Shown: one piece after another, positions 36,127-45,725 of the stretch | Layout: every line of letters starts with the position of its first letter | Position numbering within the stretch: the first letter of the stretch is position 1 | Assembly (NCBI RefSeq): GCF_000226295.1 | Contig: NC_016024.1 | Location: 479,501-543,500, forward strand | Reading direction: 5' to 3' | From: Chloracidobacterium thermophilum B | Lineage (GTDB): Bacteria > Acidobacteriota > Blastocatellia > Chloracidobacteriales > Chloracidobacteriaceae | Length of the DNA: 64,000 bases | Made by a program: the position numbers and the translations under genes | Notes under the pieces: generated by a model | What the model was told of the DNA's origin: nothing | Database searches by the model: none | Seen by the model: the letters and a program-made list of their open reading frames with translations, nothing else

Positions 36127-37395
36127 ATGCCAACCTGCGAGGCGGACATCGTTATTGTTGGCGCGGGTGCTGCCGGATTGATGGCCGGCATCTGGGCAGG
36201 CCGGACGGCTGGGCCGCGGGCGCGCATCGTGGCGCTGGATGGTGCGCCACGCCTGGGGGCAAAAATACTCGTTTCCGGTGGCGGGCGCTGCAACGTGACC
36301 CACGAACAGGTGACGGCTGACGATTTTGCCGGCTCCGGGCCGACCTTCATTCACCCTGTGCTGCGGCAGTTTGATGTACCTGCCACAGTTGCGTTCTTCA
36401 ATGAACTGGGCGTCGTGCTCAAGCGGGAAGCCACCGGCAAGCTCTTTCCCGTCACTGACCGCGCACGGACGGTCCTCGATGCCCTGCTCGCGGCAGCCGC
36501 AGCGGCCGGGGTTGAGTGTCGCCATCCCTGCCGGGTTGAAGTCGTGCAACCGACCGCACAGGGGTTTCTGGTTGGCGGCCCTTGGGGGACAGTGGCGGCC
36601 CGGCAGGTCATTCTCGCCACGGGCGGCAGGAGTCTGCCCAAGTCGGGTTCGGATGGCTCCGGCTATCACCTGGCAACGGCACTGGGGCACACCATCACGC
36701 CGACGTTTCCGGCGCTCGTCCCACTGTTGCTTCCGCCGAACCATCCCCTGTGTGACCGGCGTGGCATCAGTACGCCGGCCACCCTGTCCGTCAAAGTGGG
36801 CCGCAAGACGCTGGCAGCCGTCACGGGGTCGCTGCTGTGTACGCATTTTGGGCTGTCCGGCCCGGCGACGCTTGACATCAGTCGGCATTGGCTGGCGGCG
36901 CGGCAGAAAGGGCTGGCGGCGCAGCTTGTCATCAACTGGTTGCCGGAACTCCCACCGGGCAGGTTTGAACAGCAGTTGCTGTCGCTGGGGCGGACGACCC
37001 TCCTGCGGTTTTTGAGTGAGTATCTGCCGGAGCGTTTGGCGCAGCTTCTGCTCGAACTGGCTGCCGTTCCCCTCACCCGTACCGGAGCACAACTGACCCG
37101 TACCGAACGGCAGGCGCTGATCACCACCGTTCTGCAGTGGGCGGCACCGGTCACTGGCGACCGGGGATTTACTTATGCGGAAACGACGGCTGGCGGCGTG
37201 CCACTTCGGGAACTCGATGTCAGCCGCATGGCCTCGCGGCGCTGTCCGGGGCTGTACTGTTGCGGGGAAATCTGCGACGTGGACGGCCGCATCGGGGGCT
37301 TCAACTTTCAGTGGGCGTGGTCAAGCGGCTACGTGGCCGGCGTTGCGGCAGCCCGCGCCCTTCGCACTGCGTCGGACAGCTTGCGCCAGGCTTAG
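36127..37395 (+). CDS. HI0933-family (YhiN-like) flavoprotein
   Basis: 422 aa. FAD-binding Rossmann motif VGAGAAGLMAGIWAG at the N-terminus, SGGGRCNVTH near residue 50, the central ATGGRSLPKSGSDGSGYHLA, and the C-terminal FAD-contact block YCCGEICDVDGRIGGFNFQWAWSSGYVAG define the HI0933 family of NAD(P)/FAD oxidoreductases. The physiological substrate is not known. ATG 36127 chosen; the open frame extends back into lspA. It converges with obgE, 5 bases apart. Confidence 0.93.
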   Translation: MPTCEADIVIVGAGAAGLMAGIWAGRTAGPRARIVALDGAPRLGAKILVSGGGRCNVTHEQVTADDFAGSGPTFIHPVLRQFDVPATVAFFNELGVVLKREATGKLFPVTDRARTVLDALLAAAAAAGVECRHPCRVEVVQPTAQGFLVGGPWGTVAARQVILATGGRSLPKSGSDGSGYHLATALGHTITPTFPALVPLLLPPNHPLCDRRGISTPATLSVKVGRKTLAAVTGSLLCTHFGLSGPATLDISRHWLAARQKGLAAQLVINWLPELPPGRFEQQLLSLGRTTLLRFLSEYLPERLAQLLLELAAVPLTRTGAQLTRTERQALITTVLQWAAPVTGDRGFTYAETTAGGVPLRELDVSRMASRRCPGLYCCGEICDVDGRIGGFNFQWAWSSGYVAGVAAARALRTASDSLRQA

Positions 37396-37400
37396 GAAGG

Positions 37401-38393
37401 TCAGGAAAAAAGCCGGCGTGCCACCTGCTGAATGAGCGGCGGGATGCCTTCGCCGGTCACGGCTGAGACCGGAAAGCAGGGAATGCCAAGCTGTTGGCAG
37501 TGCTGTTGGAGCGCGGCTGTCCGGGCTGGATCGGCAATGTCCTGTTTGGTGGCGACGACCAGGCGCGGCCGGGCGGCGAGTTCCGGGTCATAGCGCACCA
37601 GCTCGTTTTCGATGGCGTTGTAGGCCGTCACCGGGTCCTGGGCCGCCATTGGCGACACATCCACAAGGTGCAGCAGCAGCCGCGTCCGCTCGATGTGCCG
37701 GAGAAATTGCAGGCCGAGTCCACGCCCTGCGTGGGCCCCTTCGATGATGCCGGGAATGTCGGCAATGACAAAGCTCCGGTAATCTTCCAGTCCGACGACA
37801 CCCAGGTTGGGCACGAGGGTGGTGAACGGGTAGTCGGCAATTTTTGGCCGCGCCGCCGAAACCGCTGCAATGAAGGTGGACTTGCCGGCGTTGGGGTAGC
37901 CCACCAGTCCCACGTCGGCCAGCAGCTTGAGTTCGAGCCGCAGGGTGCGGCGTTCACCCGGTTGGCCCGGTTCGTGCTGCCGTGGGGCGCGGTTGACCGA
38001 ACTGGCAAAGCGGGCATTGCCGCGTCCGCCGCGTCCGCCCCGGGCCACGGCCACCATCTGACCGTCCGTGGTCAAATCGGCCAGGCATTCTCCGGTGTCG
38101 GCGTCATAGACCAGTGTGCCTACCGGGACATCCACGATGCAGTCGGCGCCGTTCCGCCCGTGACGGTTGCTGCCCTCACCGTGGCCGCCGCGTTCGGCGG
38201 CATAGCGCGGGTTGTAGCGAAAGGCGAGCAGCGTGTTGGTGTGGTGGCTGGCCCGCAGATAGACCGTGCCACCGTCGCCGCCATCACCGCCGGAAGGCCC
38301 ACCACGTGGCACGAACTTCTCACGGCGAAAGGCCATACAGCCATTACCGCCGTTGCCGCCAGCGACATAGATGATGGCTTCGTCAACAAACAT
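37401..38393 (-). CDS. obgE: Obg-family GTPase
   Basis: 330 aa GTPase associated with the large ribosomal subunit and growth control. The N-terminal Gly-rich Obg domain (about 1-158: [25 protein letters not shown]) is followed by a G domain with G1 GYPNAGKST (165-173), [12 protein letters not shown] and TKQD. It ends right after the G domain, so it lacks the extra C-terminal OCT domain found in some Obg proteins. Third gene of a rplU-rpmA-obgE operon, a very common bacterial arrangement. Confidence 0.97.
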   Translation of the reverse strand: MFVDEAIIYVAGGNGGNGCMAFRREKFVPRGGPSGGDGGDGGTVYLRASHHTNTLLAFRYNPRYAAERGGHGEGSNRHGRNGADCIVDVPVGTLVYDADTGECLADLTTDGQMVAVARGGRGGRGNARFASSVNRAPRQHEPGQPGERRTLRLELKLLADVGLVGYPNAGKSTFIAAVSAARPKIADYPFTTLVPNLGVVGLEDYRSFVIADIPGIIEGAHAGRGLGLQFLRHIERTRLLLHLVDVSPMAAQDPVTAYNAIENELVRYDPELAARPRLVVATKQDIADPARTAALQQHCQQLGIPCFPVSAVTGEGIPPLIQQVARRLFS

Positions 38394-38406
38394 GGAACAA
38401 AGCACA

Positions 38407-38437
38407 AAGCCCAAGGCTGGTCAGAAACCTTGGGCTT
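38407..38437 (-). promoter_or_regulatory. Hairpin between rpmA and obgE
   Basis: AAGCCCAAGG (38407-38416) pairs with CCTTGGGCTT (38428-38437) around an 11-base loop in the 118-base rpmA-obgE spacer. On the minus strand it is not followed by a T run, so it may be an attenuator or a processing site that lowers obgE relative to ribosomal protein genes. Confidence 0.4.
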
Positions 38438-38511
38438 GCCGTTGGGTGCTGTTGCCGGGAGCATCACCGACGCCAACACTTCTGGGCGCCGGCGTTGGGA
38501 GTCAGTCCTTC

Positions 38512-38805
38512 TCAGGCCGTGGTGGGTGTTTCGGTCGTGGCCGGTGGTGTTTCCAGCGGAATGACCTCGATGTAGCGCCCAAGCTGTCCGCGGTCGCGGA
38601 AACGCAGGTGTCCGGCCGTCAGCGCAAAGAGCGTGTGGTCACGCCCCAGACCGACATTGCGCCCCGGCTTGAAGCGGGTGCCGCGCTGCCGAACCAGAAT
38701 TTCACCGGCCTTGACGAACTGATTGCCAAAACGCTTGACGCCGAGGCGCTTCGCGTGCGAGTCGCGCCCGTTGCGGGAACTTCCAACGCCTTTTTTATGA
38801 GCCAT
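38512..38805 (-). CDS. rpmA: 50S ribosomal protein L27
   Basis: 97 aa. The N-terminus [20 protein letters not shown] and the block [15 protein letters not shown] are the L27 signature; the N-terminal tail reaches the peptidyl-transferase centre. No Firmicutes-type cleaved leader is present. A GAGG ribosome site precedes ATG 38805. The C-terminal tail is slightly longer than usual, with [12 protein letters not shown]. Confidence 0.98.
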   Translation of the reverse strand: MAHKKGVGSSRNGRDSHAKRLGVKRFGNQFVKAGEILVRQRGTRFKPGRNVGLGRDHTLFALTAGHLRFRDRGQLGRYIEVIPLETPPATTETPTTA

Positions 38806-38857
38806 AGCTGGTATGACCTCGTAGATGAAATGGGATCGGACAGGAGGCAGAAACGAA

Positions 38858-39175
38858 CTACGCGGCGGCTTCGATTTTCTGTACCAGCAGCGCCGTAAAG
38901 TTCTGGCGATGCCCACGCTTGCGCCGGTACTGCTTCCGACGTTTGAACTTGAAGACAATGATTTTCCGGGCGCGCCCATGCCCGATGACCGAAGCCGTGA
39001 CACGGGCACCGGGCAGGTGTGGCGTCCCGACCTTGAATTCCGAACCGGTGTGCAGTGCAAGCACATCGAGTTGCACCGTCTGCCCCGGCTCGGCTTTCAG
39101 GCTCGGCACCTGAATGACATCCCCTTCGGCAACCCGAAACTGTTTTCCACCTGTGGCAATGATGGCATAAGACAT
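38858..39175 (-). CDS. rplU: 50S ribosomal protein L21
   Basis: 105 aa. [21 protein letters not shown] at the start and [19 protein letters not shown] at the end are diagnostic of L21. AGGAG lies 7 bases before ATG 39175. First gene of the rplU-rpmA-obgE operon, with a recognisable promoter upstream. Confidence 0.98.
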   Translation of the reverse strand: MSYAIIATGGKQFRVAEGDVIQVPSLKAEPGQTVQLDVLALHTGSEFKVGTPHLPGARVTASVIGHGRARKIIVFKFKRRKQYRRKRGHRQNFTALLVQKIEAAA

Positions 39176-39246
39176 GGCGTATCTCCTACTTCCCCGTGAC
39201 AATCGCCGGCTGACGCCGATAGGCGGCACTTAAGGGCAAAGCCGGA

Positions 39247-39276
39247 AGTCTAGTGACCGGCGGCTGAATCTGTCAA
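39247..39276 (-). promoter_or_regulatory. Sigma-70-type promoter of rplU-rpmA-obgE
   Basis: On the minus strand a perfect -35 TTGACA (39271-39276) is followed after 18 bases by TAGACT (39247-39252). Transcription would start near 39240, leaving a leader of about 65 bases that contains a GC-rich hairpin (GCCGCCTATCGGCG). Confidence 0.7.
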
Positions 39277-39426
39277 GTTTCTGGTTTGCCAGGTCAATGC
39301 TGCGGCCGTCTGCGGGGCAAAAGGTCATTGTGGAAGGTCTTGTTAGGTTGGGACGGGATTGCTTATGCTGCGGCCCACCCTGTTGCCCATACATTGCCAT
39401 TCAAAGTCCAACCTTCAGAGAGACTT

Positions 39427-42400
39427 ATGTACTGGAAGCCACATCGCTTGTCCTTTGTCCTGCGGGTCGGCATCTTTTCCCTTCTGGGACTGGTTGCTGT
39501 CTCCGGTCTGCCTTCGGCGTTCCTGTCTGACACGAAATGGGGAAGTCCGGTTGCCGCCAAAGCGAACCAGGACCCGCTCCGGGAGACCCTTGATTTCGTT
39601 GCCCAGGCTACGCGCCGGGAGACACAGGGACTTCCCTGCCGCCAGCTCAAAAACGGTGCCCTGATGATGGAACTTGGCGACGGCTTCCAGCACGTCGCCC
39701 TGGCGCGTACCGAAGCCGACGGTCGGATTTCCGTGCGCTGTGTGGGCAGCGTCACCGAAGCGGAAGCCTTCCTGCGTGGCGGCGATGAAGCTGCTGGCGG
39801 GCAGGATGATCAGCACACTGGCCAGAACGACCACCCTGCCGGGCGTGACCTCGTGCTGCCGCCGCTCCGTAAGCCGGCTGGCGTGGTGACGAGTCTGGCA
39901 ACCCGGTCTGAAGTCCGCATCGAGAACCCACAGGGTTCGACCATCATCATTCGGAACGTGAATGAACCTGGCGTCGGCTTCAACGATCCGACGCCCGCCA
40001 CTCCGGTCGGCGGCAACCCGGGGACGACCCTTGGCCAGCAGCGCCTGAACGTCTTTCAGCGCGCGGCTGAAATCTGGGGCGCGACGCTGCGCAGCAACGT
40101 GCCGATTGTTGTTGAAGGCCGGTTCACGTCGTTGGGCAGCGGGGTGCTTGGCTCGGCTGGAACGACATCCATCTTCCGTGGCTTCCCGAATGCGCCGTTT
40201 GGGGATACGTGGTACCACTACGCCCTGGCCAACGCGCTGGCCGGGAATGACCTGTCACCGCAGAACCCGCCGCGCGCGCAAATCAACACCAACTTCAGCA
40301 CAAACTTCAACTTTTACCTTGGACTGGACAACAACGCGCCGCCCGACCAGGTTGACCTGCTCACGGTCGTCCTGCACGAATTCGCCCACGGTTTGGGCTT
40401 CAGCACCTTTGTCAATACTGCCAACGGACGCAATGCCGGCGCGGATGATACCAACCCGGATGGCGGCTTCACCGATTGCTATGCCCGCCTTCTCCGGGAT
40501 GAAAATCTCAACCTCAACTGGAACCAGATGACGGCCGCACAGCGGCAGGCATCGGCCACCAACACCGGAAACCTGACCTGGACTGGCCCCACGACCCAGA
40601 GCGTGCTGCCAGTTGCGCTAGAGCCATCGCCGGTGCTGCGGATCGAGCGTGAGCCGCCAGTGTTCATTGCCGTCAACCAGGCCACGTTTGGCGGCCCTAT
40701 CACTCTGGGCGGATTGACGCGCCCACTCGTGGCGGCCCAGCCGCCGCTGGCCTGTGGGCCGCTGTCGAATCCGGGCACGGTCAACACCAACTTTGCTCTG
40801 GTGGACCGGGGCGAGTGTCCCTTTGTGGACAAGGCCGCCAACGCTCAGCAGGCCGGGGCGCAGGGGCTGATCATTGCCAACAACACGACGGGGGGCTTCA
40901 TCCCCGGCGGAACCGCCCCAGACATCACTATCCCGGTTGTCGGAATTTCGCAGGCAGACGGCACAACCCTGCGCAACTTCCTGTCCAGCGGGAGTGTCAC
41001 GGCCACACTGCGCCTTGACCCCACCCGCCCTGCCGGAACGACCAACGGACGGATTCGCATGTTTGCTCCCAATCCACGGCAGGCGGGTTCTTCGGTGTCG
41101 CACTGGGACAACACTGTACGCCCACGGCTGCTGATGGAGCCAGCGATTAACCCGCGCCTGCCGCGTACCCAGGACCTGACGCTCAACCTCTTCCGCGACT
41201 TGGGTTGGACGGTCAACCCCATCTTTTCCACATCGGGACTCCAGGTGCCGTCTGACGGTGCAACGCCACAAGTTGCCATCAATGCCGTCGGGCCGTGGAG
41301 CGTAGCGGGTTTGCCCAGTTGGATCACAGGCTTTCCCACGGCTGGCAACCTGTTGACCAACATCAGTTTCCAGGTCGCACCAAATCCCGGCTCACAACGC
41401 ACGGCGACGCTGACTCTCGATCCCGGTGGGAATGCCTTGACGATTGTGCAGAACGGCGCTGCCGATACCGCACCGGGTTTTACCAGTCCCAACACCGTGA
41501 CGTTCACCTTGGGGCAGGCGTCAAGTTTCCTCATCACCGCGAGCGGCAGCCCGGCTCCCACCATTACCCTTGTGAGCGGAAACCTGCCGGCCGGAGTGCG
41601 GTTCATTGGCGGCGTTGGTGTCGCCACACTGGTGGGTACGCCGGGAGCCGGCACCGCAGGCACCTACACCCTCGTGGTTCGGGCTGCCAACAGTCTGGGT
41701 GCTGTCACCCAAGGTCTGCTCCTGACCGTTGGCCAGGGACTGTGTACCTTTACAGTCTCACCAACCGTACTCAGCGTCGGTGGGGAAGCTGTTGACAATG
41801 TGACGCTGACGGTAACGACGGGCCCAAGCTGTGCCTGGGAAGCGCGGGTGCGCAGCACGGATGCACCGTGGATCAAGCTTATTTCAGCGCAGCTCGCCAA
41901 TGGGACTGTTGTGACACCCCGTATGGTGGATGAACTGGGACAGGTGGATCGGCGGCTGGTGATTTCCGGTATCGGCAACGCTACGTTGACCATTGGTGTC
42001 GGGCGCAATCCACGCTCCACGCCCCGTACGGGAACGTTTTTCGTGGCCGGGCAGGTGGTGACGGTGACGCAGGCTGGCGGCACTGGTGGCGCACCGTTGG
42101 GCGCAGCGATGGCGATGTTCCGTCCGTCGAACGGATACGTGTACCTGAAGAACCGGCTGATTTCGGACTTTGCTGACCAGGACTTTTTCTACGGGACGGC
42201 CGGGGATGTACCGATTGCCGGGGATTGGGACGGCGATGGCATTGACACGCCGGGTATTTACCGGAATGTCAACGGGGTGATGACATTTTTCCTCATCAAC
42301 AACAACACGGGCGGATTTGCGGACGTGTCGTTTGCGTTCGGGCAGCCGGGGGACATTCCGATTGCGGGGGACTGGGATGGCAACGGGACGGTGACGTGCG

Positions 42401-42858
42401 GGGTGTACCGTCCGGGGAATCAGACGTTCTTCCTGCGGAATACAAATGCGGCCGGGAATCCCGATCTGACGGTGGTGATCACGGGGGCGCAGGCGACGGA
42501 CCGGCCGGTGGCCGGGCGCTGGACGCTCGGAAGTGCAGTGACAGGGCTGGGACTGTACCGACCAAGCAATGGGCAGTTTTTGTTGAAAAATGCGAACACG
42601 AGCGGCCCACCGGATGCCGTCTTCCAAGTGACGACAACCGGAACATTGGTTGCACCAGTAGCCGGGGACTGGCTTCGGCAGGGGTTTGCCACGGTGGGCG
42701 TGGTGGTGAACCTTGGGGGGACCATCCAGTTCCAGTTGCGGACGGCAAACACGGGCGGGACGCCGGAGTTGCGGGTGAACTACGGCGCACCGGGGGACGT
42801 GCCGCTCATCGGTAACTGGGACGGGCAGCCCAAGCTGCCGCCGGTCTCTGTCCCGTAG
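39427..42858 (+). CDS. Large secreted PA-domain metalloprotease-like protein with FG-GAP-type repeats
   Basis: 1143 aa. Signal peptide in the first 35 residues (RVGIFSLLGLVAVSGLPSA). A zinc-protease-like motif HEFAHGLGFS is at 317-326. A protease-associated (PA) insert follows at about 420-530 (FALVDRGECPFVDKAANAQQAGAQGLIIANN). Then come beta-sandwich regions, including an Ig-like segment (PAPTITLVSGNLPAGV) and a BACON-like segment (APWIKL...GTFFVAGQVVTVTQAGG). Residues about 893-1140 hold repeats with GDWDGDG or GDWDGNG calcium-type loops. Probably an extracellular protein; catalysis is inferred from the single motif. A bidirectional terminator follows. Confidence 0.88.
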   Translation: MYWKPHRLSFVLRVGIFSLLGLVAVSGLPSAFLSDTKWGSPVAAKANQDPLRETLDFVAQATRRETQGLPCRQLKNGALMMELGDGFQHVALARTEADGRISVRCVGSVTEAEAFLRGGDEAAGGQDDQHTGQNDHPAGRDLVLPPLRKPAGVVTSLATRSEVRIENPQGSTIIIRNVNEPGVGFNDPTPATPVGGNPGTTLGQQRLNVFQRAAEIWGATLRSNVPIVVEGRFTSLGSGVLGSAGTTSIFRGFPNAPFGDTWYHYALANALAGNDLSPQNPPRAQINTNFSTNFNFYLGLDNNAPPDQVDLLTVVLHEFAHGLGFSTFVNTANGRNAGADDTNPDGGFTDCYARLLRDENLNLNWNQMTAAQRQASATNTGNLTWTGPTTQSVLPVALEPSPVLRIEREPPVFIAVNQATFGGPITLGGLTRPLVAAQPPLACGPLSNPGTVNTNFALVDRGECPFVDKAANAQQAGAQGLIIANNTTGGFIPGGTAPDITIPVVGISQADGTTLRNFLSSGSVTATLRLDPTRPAGTTNGRIRMFAPNPRQAGSSVSHWDNTVRPRLLMEPAINPRLPRTQDLTLNLFRDLGWTVNPIFSTSGLQVPSDGATPQVAINAVGPWSVAGLPSWITGFPTAGNLLTNISFQVAPNPGSQRTATLTLDPGGNALTIVQNGAADTAPGFTSPNTVTFTLGQASSFLITASGSPAPTITLVSGNLPAGVRFIGGVGVATLVGTPGAGTAGTYTLVVRAANSLGAVTQGLLLTVGQGLCTFTVSPTVLSVGGEAVDNVTLTVTTGPSCAWEARVRSTDAPWIKLISAQLANGTVVTPRMVDELGQVDRRLVISGIGNATLTIGVGRNPRSTPRTGTFFVAGQVVTVTQAGGTGGAPLGAAMAMFRPSNGYVYLKNRLISDFADQDFFYGTAGDVPIAGDWDGDGIDTPGIYRNVNGVMTFFLINNNTGGFADVSFAFGQPGDIPIAGDWDGNGTVTCGVYRPGNQTFFLRNTNAAGNPDLTVVITGAQATDRPVAGRWTLGSAVTGLGLYRPSNGQFLLKNANTSGPPDAVFQVTTTGTLVAPVAGDWLRQGFATVGVVVNLGGTIQFQLRTANTGGTPELRVNYGAPGDVPLIGNWDGQPKLPPVSVP

Positions 42859-42884
42859 TCGGGAAACCGAAGCCTAAAAATGGA

Positions 42885-42916
42885 GGCGGGGTACACCGTG
42901 TGTACCCCGCCTTTTT
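42885..42916. terminator. Bidirectional Rho-independent terminator
   Basis: A perfect 12-bp stem (42885-42896 with 42900-42911; loop CGT) is followed on the plus strand by TTTTT. On the minus strand the same stem is followed, after 4 bases, by TTTTT (the A tract at 42876-42880). It lies between the two convergent genes ending at 42858 and 42942 and can serve both. Confidence 0.9.
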
Positions 42917-42941
42917 GTCTGCTGGAGAATGTCAGGTCAGG

Positions 42942-43661
42942 TTACGGCTTACGACCAAAGGGAAGGCTTCTCGGTCCTGGCCCGGGCATCGAAATGGGCT
43001 GACGGGAGGGTGGACTGGCAACCGGCAAAGACGGGGAAGACAGATCAATGCCGAAGTCCCCGCTGTGGTGGAGAGTATTGTAGAGGGCTTCGATTTGTTC
43101 ACGAAGGTTGTTCAGATCCTGCTCTGACGGTTGTGGTGTTGTCGGCTGCGGTCTTGCCTGGCCGAATGTCATGTCCGGTCTGATCGGCGGCTGCATGGGG
43201 GACTGGAGATACTGCGTCGCCTGTGGCCTGTTGGCAGGCACAGGCACCATCGCCGGTGTCACCACAGGCTGATATGGACTGGTCACCGTGTACATACCGC
43301 CTGAAACCTCTGACCGGCTCGGCGCGGTGGGTACACCTGATGGCAGGGTATAGGCTGCTCCTGCCGGTGGCACGGCCGCCGGTCTGGGGGTTGGGGCTGC
43401 ATAAGGCAGTGGCGGGGCGGGCTGTCCTTCGCGTGTGGCCCGCCGGACGAGTTCCTGATAACGCTTGGCATCTTCCATACCCTGCAGGACGCCAATCGGC
43501 AGGTCAGCAGGGTTGTTAGTGGTCTGGGGGGCAGGGGAAGCACTGCGGGTGGAAGCTTTCTGACGTACCTGTGGCTTTGGGTTCTGGGCCAGCGCGGTGT
43601 CAGGTGCAAGGGCAACGAGGAGACCAAACGCCAGGCCGGCGGTCGTGTACTTCGGGTTCAT
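42942..43661 (-). CDS. Exported Pro-rich protein with NPADLPIGV motif
   Basis: 239 aa with signal peptide (AGLAFGLLVALAPDTALAQ) and a strong GGAAGG site 6 bases before ATG 43661. The mature protein is rich in Pro, Gln and Thr. Its motif NPADLPIGVLQGMEDAKRYQELVRR recurs in altered form in the protein encoded just upstream (NPADLPLGVQDNLAEARRLQEQYRR), so the two are diverged paralogs. No known domain; likely periplasmic or surface. A 25-bp tandem duplication lies in its upstream region. Confidence 0.8.
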   Translation of the reverse strand: MNPKYTTAGLAFGLLVALAPDTALAQNPKPQVRQKASTRSASPAPQTTNNPADLPIGVLQGMEDAKRYQELVRRATREGQPAPPLPYAAPTPRPAAVPPAGAAYTLPSGVPTAPSRSEVSGGMYTVTSPYQPVVTPAMVPVPANRPQATQYLQSPMQPPIRPDMTFGQARPQPTTPQPSEQDLNNLREQIEALYNTLHHSGDFGIDLSSPSLPVASPPSRQPISMPGPGPRSLPFGRKP

Positions 43662-43708
43662 GGCGGTCCTTCCTTTCATCTCAGCCTTTGTCTCGGGGAT
43701 TTATCCAA

Positions 43709-43758
43709 TCAGGTGTGGGAGCGACTACTCAACTCAGGTGTGGGAGCGACTACTCAAC
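43709..43758 (-). repeat. Perfect tandem duplication of a 25-bp unit
   Basis: Copies at 43709-43733 and 43734-43758 are identical and directly adjacent, starting TCAGGTGTGGGAGCGACTAC on the plus strand. They lie 48-97 bases upstream of the ATG at 43661 and could be paired regulator sites or a recent slippage duplication. Confidence 0.9.
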
Positions 43759-43868
43759 GGTACGCGCCGGGCGTTTCGGCGATGTTTCAAGGTTTGTTTC
43801 AGGTCCTGAAAATGGAGTCCGCCCCGCCCGCCGGGTGGCTTTGGTTGTGTTGGTTTGGATGGTGCCGG

Positions 43869-44468
43869 CTATTGCGGTGGGCTGGGTTTGGTTGTCTTTC
43901 TGACTTGCGGCCAGGTGCGGATGATGGTTTTTCCTCCAGCCGGTAGCGCCGGTGGTGCCGGCTTGGCGTCTTGCGCGCCGTTCCCACTTTGGCTTTCAGG
44001 CTGTGGTGTTGTCATCTGCTGTTCCACCGGTGGGGTGGTGGGTGGCGGTGGGGTTTCTTCTTCAGGTGGTGGCGCCGGTTGGGAAACCGTTTGGGGGGCT
44101 ATGGACGGTGATGGTGTGGCAGGTTGTTCCGGGCTGGTTTCTTCCGGCGGCGGCCACGGGAGTCCCTTCTTGCGGGCCTCAGCTTCTGCGCGTCGGCGCG
44201 CGGCTTCCTCACGCCGGTATTGTTCCTGAAGCCGTCTGGCTTCGGCCAGATTGTCCTGCACGCCCAGCGGAAGGTCAGCCGGGTTGGTTACAGGAGATGT
44301 GTTTTCCTCAGTCGTTGGTTTGGCTTTGACGCGCTTTTTGGCGGCTTTGGGCGTCGCCGGTTTGGGAGAAGTGGCCCCTTCCTGTGCCGGCACAAGCAGG
44401 GGTGAACAAACAAGGCAGGCAATGAACAAACTGCCTGTCCAGAAGCGTTGGCGGTATGGTGCAGACAT
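43869..44468 (-). CDS. Exported Pro-rich protein with NPADLPLGV motif (paralog)
   Basis: 199 aa. Signal peptide in residues 10-28 (WTGSLFIACLVCSPLLVPAQ). A Lys-rich stretch and the NPADLPLGVQ motif are followed by a Glu/Arg-rich helical segment (EARRLQEQYRREEAARRRAEAEARKK) and a Pro/Glu-rich low-complexity tail. It shares the motif with the protein encoded downstream. Function unknown; probably an envelope-linked structural protein. Confidence 0.78.
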   Translation of the reverse strand: MSAPYRQRFWTGSLFIACLVCSPLLVPAQEGATSPKPATPKAAKKRVKAKPTTEENTSPVTNPADLPLGVQDNLAEARRLQEQYRREEAARRRAEAEARKKGLPWPPPEETSPEQPATPSPSIAPQTVSQPAPPPEEETPPPPTTPPVEQQMTTPQPESQSGNGAQDAKPAPPALPAGGKTIIRTWPQVRKTTKPSPPQ

Positions 44469-44668
44469 GAAAAGCCGGAACTCCTTCCATCAGGCCGTCA
44501 GGCAGGGTGGATACTCTTGTGGGTCAGCAGGGCATCCGCCCGGCCGGATCGGTATCGTGCGGAAGGTCGTTCGGCTTCGTCAAGTGATGCACGGTTAAGT
44601 CGTGCCCCTTGTCCTACCTGTCCGGGAACTTTGAAAAGCGCCGCGTCCCGCTGTTTTTTGGCTTCAGG

Positions 44669-45625
44669 TCAGGTATGGAGTTCGGCCAGCAATTCGGCGG
44701 CACCTTGCGCCAGTACCCGTTCGGCCAGTTCCCGGCCGATGTCTTCCGCAAAGCGGGCGTCGCCGGTGAGTTCATCCTGAACCAGGCGCGTCCCATCCAC
44801 GCGGGCCACAAGACCACGCAGGCGGAGCCGGCCTTCGTCGTCCACGACGGCGTGGGCGGCGATGGGCACCTGGCAGCCACCCCCCAGCCCATGCAGAAAA
44901 GCCCGTTCAGCTTCACAGGCGTGCCAGGTGCGATGATGGGCCAGAACCTCAATGGCTGCCTGGGTCGTGCTATCACCTTCCCGAATCTCAATGCCCAGTG
45001 CCCCCTGGCCGACGGCCGGCAGCATGATGTCGGTTGGAATCCGCTGGGCAATGCGCGCCTCGAAGCCCAGTCGGCTCAAGCCGGCTGCGGCCAGGATGAT
45101 GGCGTCGTAGCGCCCCTCGTCAACTCGCTGCAAGCGGGTGCCGACGTTGCCACGGAGGTCAGCCAGTTGCAGATCGGGACGCCGGGCCAGAAGCTGTGCC
45201 TGGCGGCGGAGACTGCTCGTGCCGATGATCGCCCGGGGCGGCAGTTCATCGAGTGACCGGATGCCATCCCGCGCGACGAGGGCATCCCGTACATCCTCCC
45301 GCTGGGTCACACAGCCCAGCTTGAGTCCGTCCGGCAGGCGCGTCGGCAGGTCCTTCAGGCTGTGAACGGCCAGGTCCACAACCCCGGCCAGCAGGGCTTC
45401 CTCGATCTCTTTCGTAAAGACACCTTTGCCGCCAATCTTCGAGAGCGGCGCGTCAAGGATGGCATCCCCCGTCGTTTTGATGATTTGAATGGCTACACGA
45501 CGGGTCGGAACCGCCCGTTCGAGCTGCGCTTTGACCCACTCGGCTTGCCAGAGTGCCAGGGCACTGCCGCGTGAACCAATGACAAGGTCGGCATCGGGGC
45601 GGGCGGTAGGAACAGAGAGCGTCAT
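44669..45625 (-). CDS. hemC: Porphobilinogen deaminase (hydroxymethylbilane synthase)
   Basis: 318 aa. Polymerises four porphobilinogens to hydroxymethylbilane. Conserved blocks are IGSRGSALALWQA, VDLAVHSLKDLPT with the catalytic Asp (D84), GTSSLRRQAQLL, LRGNVGTRLQ, and the dipyrromethane-cofactor Cys C251 in GLGGGCQVPIAAHA. ATG 45625 chosen; an in-frame TTG upstream is less likely. Confidence 0.97.
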   Translation of the reverse strand: MTLSVPTARPDADLVIGSRGSALALWQAEWVKAQLERAVPTRRVAIQIIKTTGDAILDAPLSKIGGKGVFTKEIEEALLAGVVDLAVHSLKDLPTRLPDGLKLGCVTQREDVRDALVARDGIRSLDELPPRAIIGTSSLRRQAQLLARRPDLQLADLRGNVGTRLQRVDEGRYDAIILAAAGLSRLGFEARIAQRIPTDIMLPAVGQGALGIEIREGDSTTQAAIEVLAHHRTWHACEAERAFLHGLGGGCQVPIAAHAVVDDEGRLRLRGLVARVDGTRLVQDELTGDARFAEDIGRELAERVLAQGAAELLAELHT

Positions 45626-45725
45626 AGTCAGGTCTGGACAGTAAGGTGACAAAACTACTCTACCGCCAGCCTATATCGTCCGACGGCGTTTCACGACGAA
45701 AAAATGGTTTCGCTGCCGGCTGTAT

